DNA of 64,000 bases from Streptomyces sp. B93 (lineage in GTDB: Bacteria > Actinomycetota > Actinomycetes > Streptomycetales > Streptomycetaceae). A program made the translations under genes and the position numbers. How positions within the stretch are numbered: position 1 is the first letter of the stretch; each line of letters opens with the position of its first letter. Below, in pieces: positions 25,349 to 33,645 of this stretch. Below the pieces are notes generated by a model that did no database searches, was not told where the DNA came from, and worked only from the letters and a program-made list of their open reading frames with translations. Where the stretch lies: NCBI RefSeq assembly GCF_018070565.1, contig NZ_JAGPXL010000006.1, positions 186,001-250,000 of the forward strand. The letters run 5' to 3'.

Positions 25349-26290
25349 GTGAGAGTCGTGCGGGTCTTTGTGGCGGGTGGGACCGGCGTGCTCGGGCGGC
25401 GGCTGGTGCCCCAACTGGTCGCCCGCGGCCATCAGGTGACGGCCACCACCCACGACGAGGCCGAGCTGGACCTGCTCGACCGGCTGGGGGCGGACGCCCT
25501 GGTGATGGACGGGCTGGACGCCATGTCGGTCGGGGAAGCCGTCGCCGAGGCCTGGCCGGACGTCATCGCCCACCAGATGACCCCCCGCTCCCCAGCGCCC
25601 GGCGACAGAACCGGCCTCAGGCACCTCGACCACTGGTCCGCCCTCGCGATCCGCCTGCTGACCGAGGGCACCGACCACCTGCTGGCCGCCGCCGAGGCGA
25701 CCGGCGTCGCCCATGTCGTCGCGCAGAGCCAGGCCTGCTGGAACGGCGTCCGCGAGGGCGGCTGGGTGAAGTCCGAGAGCGACCCCCTGGACCTGCACGA
25801 GGGCACCGCCGCGCACGAGGCGGCCCTGGCGATCCGCTACGTCGAGGACACCGTCGTACGAGCCGGAGGTGCCGCCCTGCGCTACGGCGCCCTCTACGGC
25901 CCCGGCGCCTCCGACGACCAGGTCGAACTGATACGCCAACGGAAGTTACCCCTGGTCGGGAACGGTGCCGGGCACAGCTCGTGGGTGCATCTCGACGACG
26001 CCGCGCACGCCACCGTCCTGGCCGTCGAACAGAAGGCGCGGGGCGTGTTCAACATCGTCGACGACGAACCGGCACCCGCCCGCGAGTGGCTGCCCCACCT
26101 GGCGGCCTGCGTCGGCGCCAAGCCGCCGATGCGGGTCCCGACCTGGGTGGCCCGGATGCTCGCCGGGGACGTGACGGCGATCAAGATGACCGAGGGGCGC
26201 GGCTTCTCCAACGTCAAGGCAAAGTGGGAACTGAGCTGGGAGCTGCGCTACCCGTCCTGGCGACAGGGCTTCGAGGAAGGGCTGGCATGA
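25349..26290 (+). CDS. NAD(P)-dependent epimerase/dehydratase family protein
   Basis: 313 residues from GTG 25349 (a second GTG at 25358 is possible). The N-terminal Rossmann motif is VFVAGGTGVLGRRLVPQL. VAQSQACWNG and an extended SDR scaffold follow. The usual catalytic YxxxK is not evident; AIRYVEDTV occupies the place, so it may be a nucleotide-sugar or flavin-type reductase-like member. Its stop overlaps the ECF sigma gene (ATGA). ECF41 sigma factors are known to sit next to epimerases, oxidoreductases or decarboxylases of this kind, whose expression they control. Confidence 0.86.
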   Translation: MRVVRVFVAGGTGVLGRRLVPQLVARGHQVTATTHDEAELDLLDRLGADALVMDGLDAMSVGEAVAEAWPDVIAHQMTPRSPAPGDRTGLRHLDHWSALAIRLLTEGTDHLLAAAEATGVAHVVAQSQACWNGVREGGWVKSESDPLDLHEGTAAHEAALAIRYVEDTVVRAGGAALRYGALYGPGASDDQVELIRQRKLPLVGNGAGHSSWVHLDDAAHATVLAVEQKARGVFNIVDDEPAPAREWLPHLAACVGAKPPMRVPTWVARMLAGDVTAIKMTEGRGFSNVKAKWELSWELRYPSWRQGFEEGLA

Positions 26291-27357
26291 CCCGTACCGG
26301 CATGAACCGCGGTGCCGCCGAAACGTCCGGCACCGGCAGCACGTCCGGCACGTCGCACCCGTCCGGCACGACGACCACCCCTACCACCATGACCGAGACC
26401 ACCATGACCGACGACGCCCCCACCCCCACCCGCACCGAACAGTTCGAGGAGCTGCGTCCGCTGCTGTTCGCGATCGCCTACCGCATCCTCGGCAGCGTCA
26501 GCGAGGCGGAGGACGCGGTGCAGGAGACCTGGCTGCGCTGGGAGGCCACCGCCACCCCGCCCAAGTCGACCAAGGCCTTCCTCTCGGCCGTGGTCACCCG
26601 GATCTCGATCGACGTCCTGCGGTCGGCCCGCGTCCGCCGGGAACAGTACGTCGGACCGTGGTTCCCCGAGCCGCTGCTGACCGACCCCTACGACGACCCG
26701 GAGCGTTCGGCGGAACTCGCCGACTCGGTGTCGATGGCCGCGCTGCTCCTGCTGGAGCGGCTGAGCCCGCTGGAGCGGGCGGTGTTCGTGCTGCGGGAGG
26801 TGTTCGGGTTCGGCTTCCCGGAGATCGCGACGGCCGTCGGACGCTCGGAACCGGCGTGCCGCCAGCTCGCGGTCCGGTCGCGCCGCCACATGGAGGCGGG
26901 CCGCCCCCGCTTCGACGCCGACCGCAGGGAACGCGAGGAGCTGGCCGAGCGGTTCATCGGCGCCTTCCGGGAAGGCGACATGAACGGCCTGCGGGAGCTG
27001 CTCGCCGCCGACGTCCAGCTGGTCGGCGACAGCGGCGGCAAGGCCCCGAACCTGCGCAAGGGCGTCTACGGCGCCCAGAACGTCGCACGGCTGCTCACCG
27101 CGCTCATCCCGGTGTTCGCGCAGATCGGCGGCAGGATGGAGTCGCGCCAGGTGAACGGCGAGCCGGGCGCCGTCTTCCGCGACCGGGACGGCAAGGTCAT
27201 CAACACCATGTCCTTCGACATCCTCGACGGCCGGATCCAGGCGATCCGCACCGTGGTCAACCCCGACAAGCTCGGACACGTGGGCCCGGTCGCGGACGCC
27301 TGGGCCGTCAACCGCGAGGCGAGGGAGGTCCTGCGCCAGCAGCCCGGACCGGCCTGA
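26287..27357 (+). CDS. ECF41-group RNA polymerase sigma factor with SnoaL-like C-terminus
   Basis: 356 residues. It has a Thr/Ser/Gly-rich N-terminal tail of about 45 residues, sigma region 2 (LLFAIAYRILGSVSEAEDAVQETWLRWE), region 4 (LSPLERAVFVLREVFGFGFPEIATAVGRSEPACRQLAVRSRR) and a C-terminal SnoaL-like domain (about 225-345, FIGAFREGDMNGLRELLAADVQLVGDSGGK). In the ECF41 group the C-terminal extension replaces a separate anti-sigma factor. It is coupled to the upstream epimerase, its likely target gene. The start ATG 26287 overlaps the stop; a shorter protein could begin at the Met before TDDAPTPTRTEQF. Confidence 0.9.
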   Translation: MTRTGMNRGAAETSGTGSTSGTSHPSGTTTTPTTMTETTMTDDAPTPTRTEQFEELRPLLFAIAYRILGSVSEAEDAVQETWLRWEATATPPKSTKAFLSAVVTRISIDVLRSARVRREQYVGPWFPEPLLTDPYDDPERSAELADSVSMAALLLLERLSPLERAVFVLREVFGFGFPEIATAVGRSEPACRQLAVRSRRHMEAGRPRFDADRREREELAERFIGAFREGDMNGLRELLAADVQLVGDSGGKAPNLRKGVYGAQNVARLLTALIPVFAQIGGRMESRQVNGEPGAVFRDRDGKVINTMSFDILDGRIQAIRTVVNPDKLGHVGPVADAWAVNREAREVLRQQPGPA

Positions 27358-27368
27358 CCCACCGATCG

Positions 27369-27947
27369 CTACGGGCTTCCCGGACGGCGCGTCCAGAAGG
27401 TGACGCCGGCGCTGGTGGCGACCGCCAGCGTCCGGCCGGACGGCGAGAAGCCCGCGGCGCGCAGCTCGGTGACATCGACGTGCCGGACGTGCCACCAGCT
27501 CTCGCCCGGCGCGCCGGTGTACGGCCCCCCGCCGGCGGAGAGGAGCACCCGGTGGTGGGGCCAGTCGGGGCTGACGACGTCCACGGTCCAGCCGCCCGGT
27601 GCCGTGGTGTGCAGTCCGCCGCCGTAGAGACCGGCGACGCGGACCGGGACGCCGGTCACCGGGTCGAGCCCGGGGCAGCTCAGATCGTCCCCCTCGGGGT
27701 ACGCGGCCTCGGGGTCGTACTCGCGGGCGATCCTCTCCCCGGTGACCGTGTCGAACATCCCGTGCCCCGAGCCGGACACCACCAGCGCGATGTCCTGCCC
27801 GCCCTCGGGATGGACCGCGAATCCCACGCCGACCAGCCCGCCGACCGCGATCTCCCCGCCGGCGACGAGCCGCCACGGCTCGGGTGCGGGCATCTCGGGC
27901 ACGGCGAGATAGCGCTCACGCAACCTTCGCTGATACGACGTGCTCAA
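27369..27947 (-). CDS. Hypothetical actinobacterial protein, TTG start
   Basis: 192 residues from a TTG at 27945-27947, chosen because a perfect AGGAGG lies at 27953-27958, 5 bases upstream. The frame continues upstream through a 9-bp tandem repeat that would encode a meaningless WRS repeat, so longer starts are rejected. The protein is beta-rich (GGEIAVGGLVGVGFAVHPEGGQ, ALVVSGSGHGMFDTVTGERIAREYD, ELRAAGFSPSGRTLAVATSAG), similar in rhythm to a beta-propeller or WD-like fold. Function is unknown. Confidence 0.72.
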   Translation of the reverse strand: MSTSYQRRLRERYLAVPEMPAPEPWRLVAGGEIAVGGLVGVGFAVHPEGGQDIALVVSGSGHGMFDTVTGERIAREYDPEAAYPEGDDLSCPGLDPVTGVPVRVAGLYGGGLHTTAPGGWTVDVVSPDWPHHRVLLSAGGGPYTGAPGESWWHVRHVDVTELRAAGFSPSGRTLAVATSAGVTFWTRRPGSP

Positions 27948-27993
27948 CCCGTCCTCCTGCCAGCCAGCCCGGCGAGGCCCCCGCGACCCCCGC

Positions 27994-28045
27994 GACCGCC
28001 ACGACCGCCACGACCGCCACGACCGCCACGACCGCCACGACCGCC
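27994..28045. repeat. 9-bp tandem repeat, five copies plus a partial
   Basis: GACCGCCAC is repeated at 27994, 28003, 28012, 28021 and 28030, with a partial unit at 28039. It lies between two divergent genes (a TTG-start gene on the minus strand and the MerR-PP2C gene). It may be a slippage-prone spacer or protein-binding array. Confidence 0.85.
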
Positions 28046-28211
28046 CGAGCATCCCGCACCCCGACCACCCCCGTCGACTTCAATTGCCTTCGGCGCCGGG
28101 CGTTGACCTTGCCCTTGGGGCAGCCCGCAGCATCGGTGGCACCGGGCGACCAGCCCGGCACGAGGAAGCGACGGCCGGGGAGACGGCCGCGGGGAAGGCG
28201 AGGACGGTGGC

Positions 28212-29321
28212 GTGGACGGCACGGACCTGCTGACCATCGGCGCGTTCGCGAGGGCGGCACGCCTGTCGCCCAAGGCGCTGCGGCTCTACGACGAACTTGG
28301 CCTGCTGCCACCCGCCCGGGTCGACCCCGTAACCGGATACCGGCTGTACGCGCCGCGGCAGCTGGAGCGGGCCCGCCTGGTGGCGTGGCTACGGCGGCTG
28401 GGGATGCCGTTGGCCCGCATCCGCCGCGTCTGCGAGGCGCCCGACCCCGGTGCCGCGGCCCAGGAGGTACGGGCCTTCTGGGCCGAGGTCGAGGCCGATG
28501 TCGCCGCCCGCCGGGAGCTGGCCACCTTCCTCATCGACCACCTGGCATGGAAGGAACCCCTGATGACCTCGACGACACGGTCGGCCCGGCCCCTGGAGAT
28601 CCGGTACGCCGCGCTCTCCGACACCGGGCGGGTCCGCCCCGGCAACCAGGACACCGCCTACGCGGACTCCCGGCTGTTGGCGGTGGCCGACGGGTTCGGC
28701 CCGGGCGGCGCCCCCGCGAGCGCCGCCGCGGTGGACGCCCTCAAGCGGCTCGACGGCCTGGACTCCGAGGGTGTCCCGGCGGGCAGCCTGCTCAACGTCC
28801 TGGAGGACGCCGTCGAACAGGCCGGTCGGGCCGTGCGCGGGGTCGCCGCGGCCGACCCGTCGACGGCAGACGTCGGCACCACCCTCACGGCGCTGCTGTG
28901 GACGGGCTCGCAGCTGGCCCTCGTCCACATCGGCGACTCGCGCGCGTACCTGCTGCGGGACGGTGGGTTCTTCCAGATCACCCACGACCACACCCTCGTC
29001 CAGTCCATGATCGACGACGGCCGCCTCACCCCCGAGGAGGCCGCGTCCCACCCGCAGCGGTCCCTGCTCGCGCGTGCCCTCGGTACGGACGTCGCCGCAG
29101 TGCCCGAGCTGCGGCTGCGGGACGCCCGCGCCGGGGACCGGTACCTGCTCTGCTCCGACGGACTGTCCACCGTCGTACCGCTGGCGGAGGTGCGCCAGGT
29201 GGTCTCCACGGTCGCCGACCCCGAACAGGCGGTGCGCGAATTCGTCGACCGCGCCAACCGCTCCGGCGGCCCCGACAACGTCAGCTGCGTGGTGGCGGAC
29301 GTGCTGGAAACGTCCGGCTGA
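28212..29321 (+). CDS. MerR-type DNA-binding domain fused to PP2C Ser/Thr phosphatase
   Basis: 369 residues from GTG 28212. Residues 5-75 are a MerR winged helix (LLTIGAFARAARLSPKALRLYDELGLLPPARVD, then YRLYAPRQLERARLVAWLRRLGMPL). Residues 125-365 are a full PP2C: RPGNQDTAYA, LAVADGFG, IGDSRAYLLRDG, ALGTD, CSDGLS and GPDNVSCVV, so the metal-binding aspartates are present. An internal ATG at 28563 has GGAAGGAAC in front and could give the phosphatase alone. The fusion suggests transcription linked to Ser/Thr dephosphorylation. No kinase is adjacent. Confidence 0.9.
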   Translation: MDGTDLLTIGAFARAARLSPKALRLYDELGLLPPARVDPVTGYRLYAPRQLERARLVAWLRRLGMPLARIRRVCEAPDPGAAAQEVRAFWAEVEADVAARRELATFLIDHLAWKEPLMTSTTRSARPLEIRYAALSDTGRVRPGNQDTAYADSRLLAVADGFGPGGAPASAAAVDALKRLDGLDSEGVPAGSLLNVLEDAVEQAGRAVRGVAAADPSTADVGTTLTALLWTGSQLALVHIGDSRAYLLRDGGFFQITHDHTLVQSMIDDGRLTPEEAASHPQRSLLARALGTDVAAVPELRLRDARAGDRYLLCSDGLSTVVPLAEVRQVVSTVADPEQAVREFVDRANRSGGPDNVSCVVADVLETSG

Positions 29322-29329
29322 GGCCCGCC

Positions 29330-29349
29330 TACCCACAAAAAAGTGGGTA
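29330..29349. terminator. Bidirectional hairpin between convergent genes
   Basis: TACCCAC (29330-29336) and GTGGGTA (29343-29349) pair around AAAAAA. It lies 9 bases after the MerR-PP2C stop and 43 bases from the HxlR stop. The minus strand reads T6 in the loop. Likely a shared terminator; it might also be an operator. Confidence 0.5.
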
Positions 29350-29391
29350 CTTGGCAGCGCCCGGCCACCGGGCGACGCTGGTCGTGTTCGA

Positions 29392-29730
29392 TCAACGGGC
29401 CACCAGCCGCTCCAGACGCCGGTGGCCCCAGTCGGAGAGGGGGCCCAGCAGTTCGGACAGCTCGCGGCCGAACGGGGTCAGCGAGTACACCGTCTTCAGC
29501 GGCAGGACGTCGTACACCTCACGGTGCACCAGACCGTCCTCCTCCATCTCGCGCAGCGCCTGCGTCAGCACCTTCTCGCTGAGGCCGGGCAGCCGCCGGC
29601 GCAGTTCGCCGGGGCGGTGCGGGCCGGACTCCAACAGCCACAGCAGGCTGGTCTTCCACTTGCCGTCGATCACCGCGATCGCGGCGGTCACTCCACAGAC
29701 GTTCGGGTCCTGGGCACGGCCGCGCGTCAT
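29392..29730 (-). CDS. HxlR-family transcriptional regulator
   Basis: 112 residues from ATG 29730 (GGTGAGG upstream). It has the HxlR winged helix: NVCGVTAAIAVIDGKWKTSLLWLLESGPHRPGELRRRLPGLSEKVLTQALREMEEDGLVHREVYDVLPLKT in the expected order, ending in an LSPFGREL-like wing. A Cys near the N-terminus is often the redox sensor in this family. It is divergent from the reductase at 29809 with 78 bases between, and repeats at 29745-29774 are likely operator sites. Confidence 0.92.
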   Translation of the reverse strand: MTRGRAQDPNVCGVTAAIAVIDGKWKTSLLWLLESGPHRPGELRRRLPGLSEKVLTQALREMEEDGLVHREVYDVLPLKTVYSLTPFGRELSELLGPLSDWGHRRLERLVAR

Positions 29731-29744
29731 CCTCACCCCTTTTG

Positions 29745-29774
29745 TCGGCAATGCAGCAATTCGGCAATGCATTG
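29745..29774. promoter_or_regulatory. Operator candidates between HxlR and reductase genes
   Basis: TCGGCAATGCA is repeated directly at 29745-29755 and 29761-29771 (16-base period). The second copy continues into the palindrome CAATGCATTG (29765-29774). Position between divergent starts fits HxlR control of both genes. Confidence 0.55.
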
Positions 29775-29808
29775 ATTCAGCAGTTCAGCGATCAACGGGA
29801 GTTCAAGC

Positions 29809-30705
29809 ATGTCCACCATGTCCACGTACGACGACCAGTCTGCCGTCACCGTCCTCGGGCTGGGTCCGATGGGCCGGGCCCTGGCCGGTGCCTTCCTGGA
29901 CGCCGGGCTGCGCACCACCGTCTGGAACCGCACCCCCGGCCGGGACCGGGAGCTGACGGAACGGGGAGCGGCAGCCGCGCCGACCGCAGCGGAGGCGGCC
30001 CGCGCGAGCGCGCTGACGGTGGTCTGTGTGGTGAACTACGACGCCTCCGACGCCATCCTCCGTGAGGAGGAGACGGCGACCGCCCTGAAGGGCCGCACGG
30101 TCGTCAACCTGAGCGCCGACACCCCCGGCCGCGCCCGGGACACCGGCGACTGGGCAGCCCGGCACGGCGTCCACTACCTCGACGGCGCGATCATGACCCC
30201 GGCCCCCACGATCGGCACCTCGGACGCGGTGTTCCTGCACAGCGGCCCGCGCGAGCTGTATCTGCGCCACAAGCAGGTGCTGGACGCGCTGGGCGGCAGC
30301 CACACCCACCTCGGGGAGGACATCGGGCGGGCAGCGGGCTACGACATCGCGCTGCTCGACCTCTTCTGGACGGCGATGGCGGGGTACGCGCACGCCCTGG
30401 CGGTGGCCCGCGCGGAGGGCATCACCGGCCGGGAACTGGCCCCCTTCGCCCAGGGCATCGCCGCGATCCTGCCCCCGCTGATCGAGGAGTTCGCGGGCGA
30501 CGCCGACGACGGCACCTACTCCGGCGACCTCAACCCGATCACCTCGGCGGCTTCCTCCATGGCCCACATCGTCCACGCCTCCGAGGCGCACGGCATCGAC
30601 GCGGGCTTGATGCGCACCGTCGAGGGCCAGGCCCGCCGCGCGATCGCCCTCGGCCACGGCACGGACGGCTTCATCCGGGTCACCGAACTCCTGGGCCGCC
30701 ACTGA
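29809..30705 (+). CDS. NADPH-dependent imine-reductase-like oxidoreductase (6PGDH/HIBADH superfamily)
   Basis: 298 residues. The N-terminal Rossmann domain has VTVLGLGPMGRALAGAFLDAG and VWNRTPGRD, the Arg after Asn suggesting NADPH. A long interdomain helix and a helical C-terminal domain (DIALLDLFWTAMAGYAHALAVARAEGI) follow, as in imine reductases and HIBADH-like enzymes. GAIMTPAPTIGTSDAVFLHSG resembles the substrate loop. It probably reduces an imine or a small carbonyl compound. Controlled by the divergent HxlR. The start could be either of two close Met codons. Confidence 0.87.
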   Translation: MSTMSTYDDQSAVTVLGLGPMGRALAGAFLDAGLRTTVWNRTPGRDRELTERGAAAAPTAAEAARASALTVVCVVNYDASDAILREEETATALKGRTVVNLSADTPGRARDTGDWAARHGVHYLDGAIMTPAPTIGTSDAVFLHSGPRELYLRHKQVLDALGGSHTHLGEDIGRAAGYDIALLDLFWTAMAGYAHALAVARAEGITGRELAPFAQGIAAILPPLIEEFAGDADDGTYSGDLNPITSAASSMAHIVHASEAHGIDAGLMRTVEGQARRAIALGHGTDGFIRVTELLGRH

Positions 30706-31195
30706 GCCACTCCTCCACCACCGCGAGGTCCGCGCCGGTGACCCCGTACCGATGATCAACACGATGCACCAACGCCGGGGCGGGGTGGTGCACTGCCACC
30801 CAGTCCCGGTCGACCTCACCGACCTCGTCATCGACCCACACGAAGGCCCGCCCGGCCGCCCACCGCACCAAGGCCGGGGTCTTCCAGTGCGGCGAACAAG
30901 GCCACCCGTACGACTCACCGGGCTCGGACGGCCCCGGGTCCGGCCACTCCACCACCGGCAGCGACGGCAGTCCCAGCCAGGGCGCGACGAGGTCGTTCGC
31001 GTCGTCCAGCCAGGTCGTGGCCCACACCAGCTCACACCCCAGGCCCCCCAACCGCGCCCCGAGCGCCGGATCGACGCGCCTCAGCAACGGGTGCGCGCCG
31101 GCCGCCCGGCCGCCGGCCCCGTACTCCGGATACGGACCGGGCCCACCGAACGGAATCAACGTCCCGTCCATGTCGAGGAAGAGCAGCACACCCAC
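30680..31195 (-). CDS. HAD-superfamily protein (small hydrolase)
   Basis: 171 residues from GTG 31195. The first HAD motif is LLFLDMDGTLIPF (Asp nucleophile), followed by VWATTWLDDAND and FVWVDDEVGEVDRDW near the C-terminus, which could be motif IV. It is shorter than phosphoglycolate phosphatases and lacks a cap. Substrate unknown. The 3' end overlaps the convergent reductase gene by 26 bases. Confidence 0.8.
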   Translation of the reverse strand: MGVLLFLDMDGTLIPFGGPGPYPEYGAGGRAAGAHPLLRRVDPALGARLGGLGCELVWATTWLDDANDLVAPWLGLPSLPVVEWPDPGPSEPGESYGWPCSPHWKTPALVRWAAGRAFVWVDDEVGEVDRDWVAVHHPAPALVHRVDHRYGVTGADLAVVEEWLSGGPGVR

Positions 31196-31303
31196 ACAAA
31201 CGACATTGCCCCTCTCCGCCCTCCCCCGCTACCGTTTTCCCCATGACTGCCGGGTCGGCCGCGGGCCGCGAGCGAGTGGGGTACCCGGCCTCTGAGTGAG
31301 GTC

Positions 31304-31349
31304 GATGGGGGTCCCCCCTGCTCGAGCGAAGTCGAGAGCTTGGGGGAGG
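31304..31349. repeat. Dispersed Streptomyces intergenic hairpin repeat
   Basis: The segment starts TCGATGGGGGTCCCCCCTGC and continues with nested complementary blocks GCTC/GAGC and CCCCC/GGGGG (31313-31346). Sequences of this kind are scattered through Streptomyces genomes between genes. It precedes the DUF385-hemerythrin gene. A related element is at 53991-54027. Confidence 0.75.
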
Positions 31350-31417
31350 GCGAGAAGCCCGCCGTTTTTCTCTGTGCCATCCACCTAGGACGTACGAACG
31401 GCGACAGAGAGAGAACC

Positions 31418-32281
31418 GTGTCCCACAACTCCATCCAGTTCAACGAGTTCAACCAGTGCGTCATCGACGAGTTCCGCGCCCACCACGGCCGCGTGGGCGG
31501 GCACTTCGAAGGCGCCCGCCTCCTCCTGCTGACCACCAAGGGCGCCCGCACCGGCCGCCCGCACACCACTCCCGTCGGCTACCTCCCCGACGGCGCGGAC
31601 CGGGTCCTGGTCATCGCCTCCGCGGGCGGTGCCGACCAGCACCCGGCCTGGTACCACAACCTCCGCGCACACCCCGAAGTGACCGTCGAGACCGGCGTGT
31701 TCACCTACCAGGCGCGCGCCGTCGTCCTGACCGGCGAGGAACGGGACCAGGCGTTCGCACGGGCCGTGGAGGCGGACCCGGGCTGGGCGGCGTACCAGGA
31801 GAAGACCCGACGGGTGATCCCGGTGATCGCACTGTACGAGACCGCACCGGACGGTCCGCCGAACATCAACGCGGGCTCCATGGGCGAGGCGGTGAAGCTG
31901 GTCCATGACGCGTTCCGCCGCGAACTGGCGCTGATCCGGCAGGAGATGAGCACCGCCTCCCCCGACACCCTCGGCGCCCAACTCCGCGCCAACTGCCTCA
32001 CCTTCTGTCACGGCCTGCACAACCACCACACCGGTGAGGACCTGGGTCTGTTCCCGTTCCTCGCCGACCGCCACCCACAGGCCGCGCCCGCCCTGGCCCG
32101 CCTCCGCGAGGAACACGAGAAGATCGCCGCCCTCGTCGAGGACCTCCGCCACGCGGTGACATCCGCCGACCCCACCACCGCCCGCACGGAGATCACCCGC
32201 CTGACCACGGCCTTGGAGGCACACCTCACCTACGAGGAGGAACAGTTGATACCCCTCCTGGAGGCACCCACCGCCCGCTGA
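31418..32281 (+). CDS. DUF385 (F420-dependent nitroreductase-like) domain fused to hemerythrin domain
   Basis: 287 residues from GTG 31418. Residues 20-140 match the deazaflavin (F420)-dependent nitroreductase family DUF385/Ddn: LLLLTTKGARTGRPHTTPVGYL, then VIASAGGADQHPAWYHNL and EVTVETGVFTYQARAVVL. Residues 150-285 are a hemerythrin-like four-helix bundle with HNHHTGEDLGLFPFLADRH, EEHEKIAALVEDL and HLTYEEEQLIPLLE supplying His and Glu ligands for a di-iron site. The fusion suggests an oxygen- or nitric-oxide-linked redox enzyme. It is a single unbroken frame. Confidence 0.9.
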   Translation: MSHNSIQFNEFNQCVIDEFRAHHGRVGGHFEGARLLLLTTKGARTGRPHTTPVGYLPDGADRVLVIASAGGADQHPAWYHNLRAHPEVTVETGVFTYQARAVVLTGEERDQAFARAVEADPGWAAYQEKTRRVIPVIALYETAPDGPPNINAGSMGEAVKLVHDAFRRELALIRQEMSTASPDTLGAQLRANCLTFCHGLHNHHTGEDLGLFPFLADRHPQAAPALARLREEHEKIAALVEDLRHAVTSADPTTARTEITRLTTALEAHLTYEEEQLIPLLEAPTAR

Positions 32282-32297
32282 TCCGCCACCCCTGTCC

Positions 32298-33404
32298 TCA
32301 GGTCCGCTGCGCCGCCCCACGGCCCCGGCCGTGTCCGCGGTGCCAGCGGACGAGGGACGCCACGATCCCGCGCGGAGTCGGAACCGCCCCGAGCCCCAGT
32401 GGGGCCCGGGCGGCCAGCAGCACACCGTGCAGCTTCGCCGCGGCATGCGCGAACCGACGCCAGTCGGGCGGTGGGCCGTCGGCCAGCGACAGCGCCGTAC
32501 GGATGACGTCGGTGAAGACGGACTGCGCCCTCTTGTAGCCGACGAGCAGCGGAAGGTCGTGGGCCATACCGTGGGAGGCGCCGGGCCGCACCTTCTCGAC
32601 GGCGGTGCTCCAGCGGTCCGCGACCAGTTCCTCCTGGTCGGCGGGGTAGCGCATGAGGTGGAGGTGGGTGGCCAGGTCGTAGAGCGGGTCACCGACCATG
32701 GCCAGTTCCCAGTCGATGGTCCAGAGGCGTTTCCGGGGATCGACGACGAAGTTCGCCCGGTGCAGATCCGCGTGGAGGAAGCTGAAGGGACGTTCCCGCA
32801 ACCCGAGCACATGCTTGCGGAGCCGTTTGAACGACTCTCCGTCCACCCCGAGGTCGTCGAAGAGACCGCTGAACGTCTCGGCGTTCCTGGCGTAGACCCG
32901 TTCCTCGGTGAACCTGATGAGGCGTTCCAGGAAGCCGTCGGTGTCACCGTCCCGCGGCCGGTCCTCGGCGACGCAGCGCCGTTTGACGAGAAGCGTTTCG
33001 GCAGAGATGGCGACCAGTTCCCCGAAGAGGGCGATGATCTGGTCGAGCAGCGCCTCAGGGACGCGGTGCCCCGAGGGGTGCAGTGCGCCCAGGGTCCGCC
33101 CCTCGATGAACCGTTGCAGCCGGGTGCCCCCCGCTTCGATGACATCGGGGATGCCGGAGACACGTCCCACCAGCGCCTGGAGGAGTCGTTCCTCGGAGTC
33201 GAAACACCGCCGGTCGAACCAGAGCAGGTCGGAACGCGGCTCCCGGCACTTCCACCGGCCCGATCGCGCTCCCCCCAAGGGCTCCAGGAGCGGGAATACG
33301 TACGTGTCATGGTGGTAGCCCCGCAGCGGTCCCTCGACCGCCGACAGGTCTCCGCCAGTCTCAGCCAAGCGCGACTGAGCACTCAGATCCGATGCGGATG
33401 CCAT
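32298..33404 (-). CDS. Aminoglycoside phosphotransferase (APH)/choline-kinase-like kinase
   Basis: 368 residues. The kinase active site is SFLHADLHRANFVVD (catalytic Asp and Asn) followed by the metal-binding Asp in LWTIDWELAMVGDPLYDLA. The N-terminal lobe is short and lacks an obvious glycine loop; YHHDTYVFPLLEP may fill that role. The family phosphorylates hydroxyl groups of small molecules. It is divergent from a HAD phosphatase gene (33646) with 241 bases between and sits at the edge of the dev locus, which suggests opposed kinase and phosphatase activity on one metabolite. That link is inference. Confidence 0.86.
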   Translation of the reverse strand: MASASDLSAQSRLAETGGDLSAVEGPLRGYHHDTYVFPLLEPLGGARSGRWKCREPRSDLLWFDRRCFDSEERLLQALVGRVSGIPDVIEAGGTRLQRFIEGRTLGALHPSGHRVPEALLDQIIALFGELVAISAETLLVKRRCVAEDRPRDGDTDGFLERLIRFTEERVYARNAETFSGLFDDLGVDGESFKRLRKHVLGLRERPFSFLHADLHRANFVVDPRKRLWTIDWELAMVGDPLYDLATHLHLMRYPADQEELVADRWSTAVEKVRPGASHGMAHDLPLLVGYKRAQSVFTDVIRTALSLADGPPPDWRRFAHAAAKLHGVLLAARAPLGLGAVPTPRGIVASLVRWHRGHGRGRGAAQRT

Positions 33405-33645
33405 AGCCCGTTCTTTCGCCTTGGGCCCTTCCAGAAGTTACAGAAGTGGCAGCACGCTACTCCCTTGCCGATCCGGATCAGGCCAAGACGCTCGCGCGTG
33501 ATGAAAACGTCCCGCAACCGGAACCGATCACCGCGCACGGGCTCGGTGCCCCGCCGTCCCCACCGGAACCACGCCCACGGCCTGCGGTGCTGGCCGCCGC
33601 CCCGGCAGGGACCGCACACTGGGGCGGGCAACGGAGAGGGCATCG

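Noticed and set aside
27948..28052. Upstream extension of the gene at 27369 through the 9-bp array
   Set aside because: It would encode a WRS repeat; a TTG with perfect AGGAGG explains the start better.
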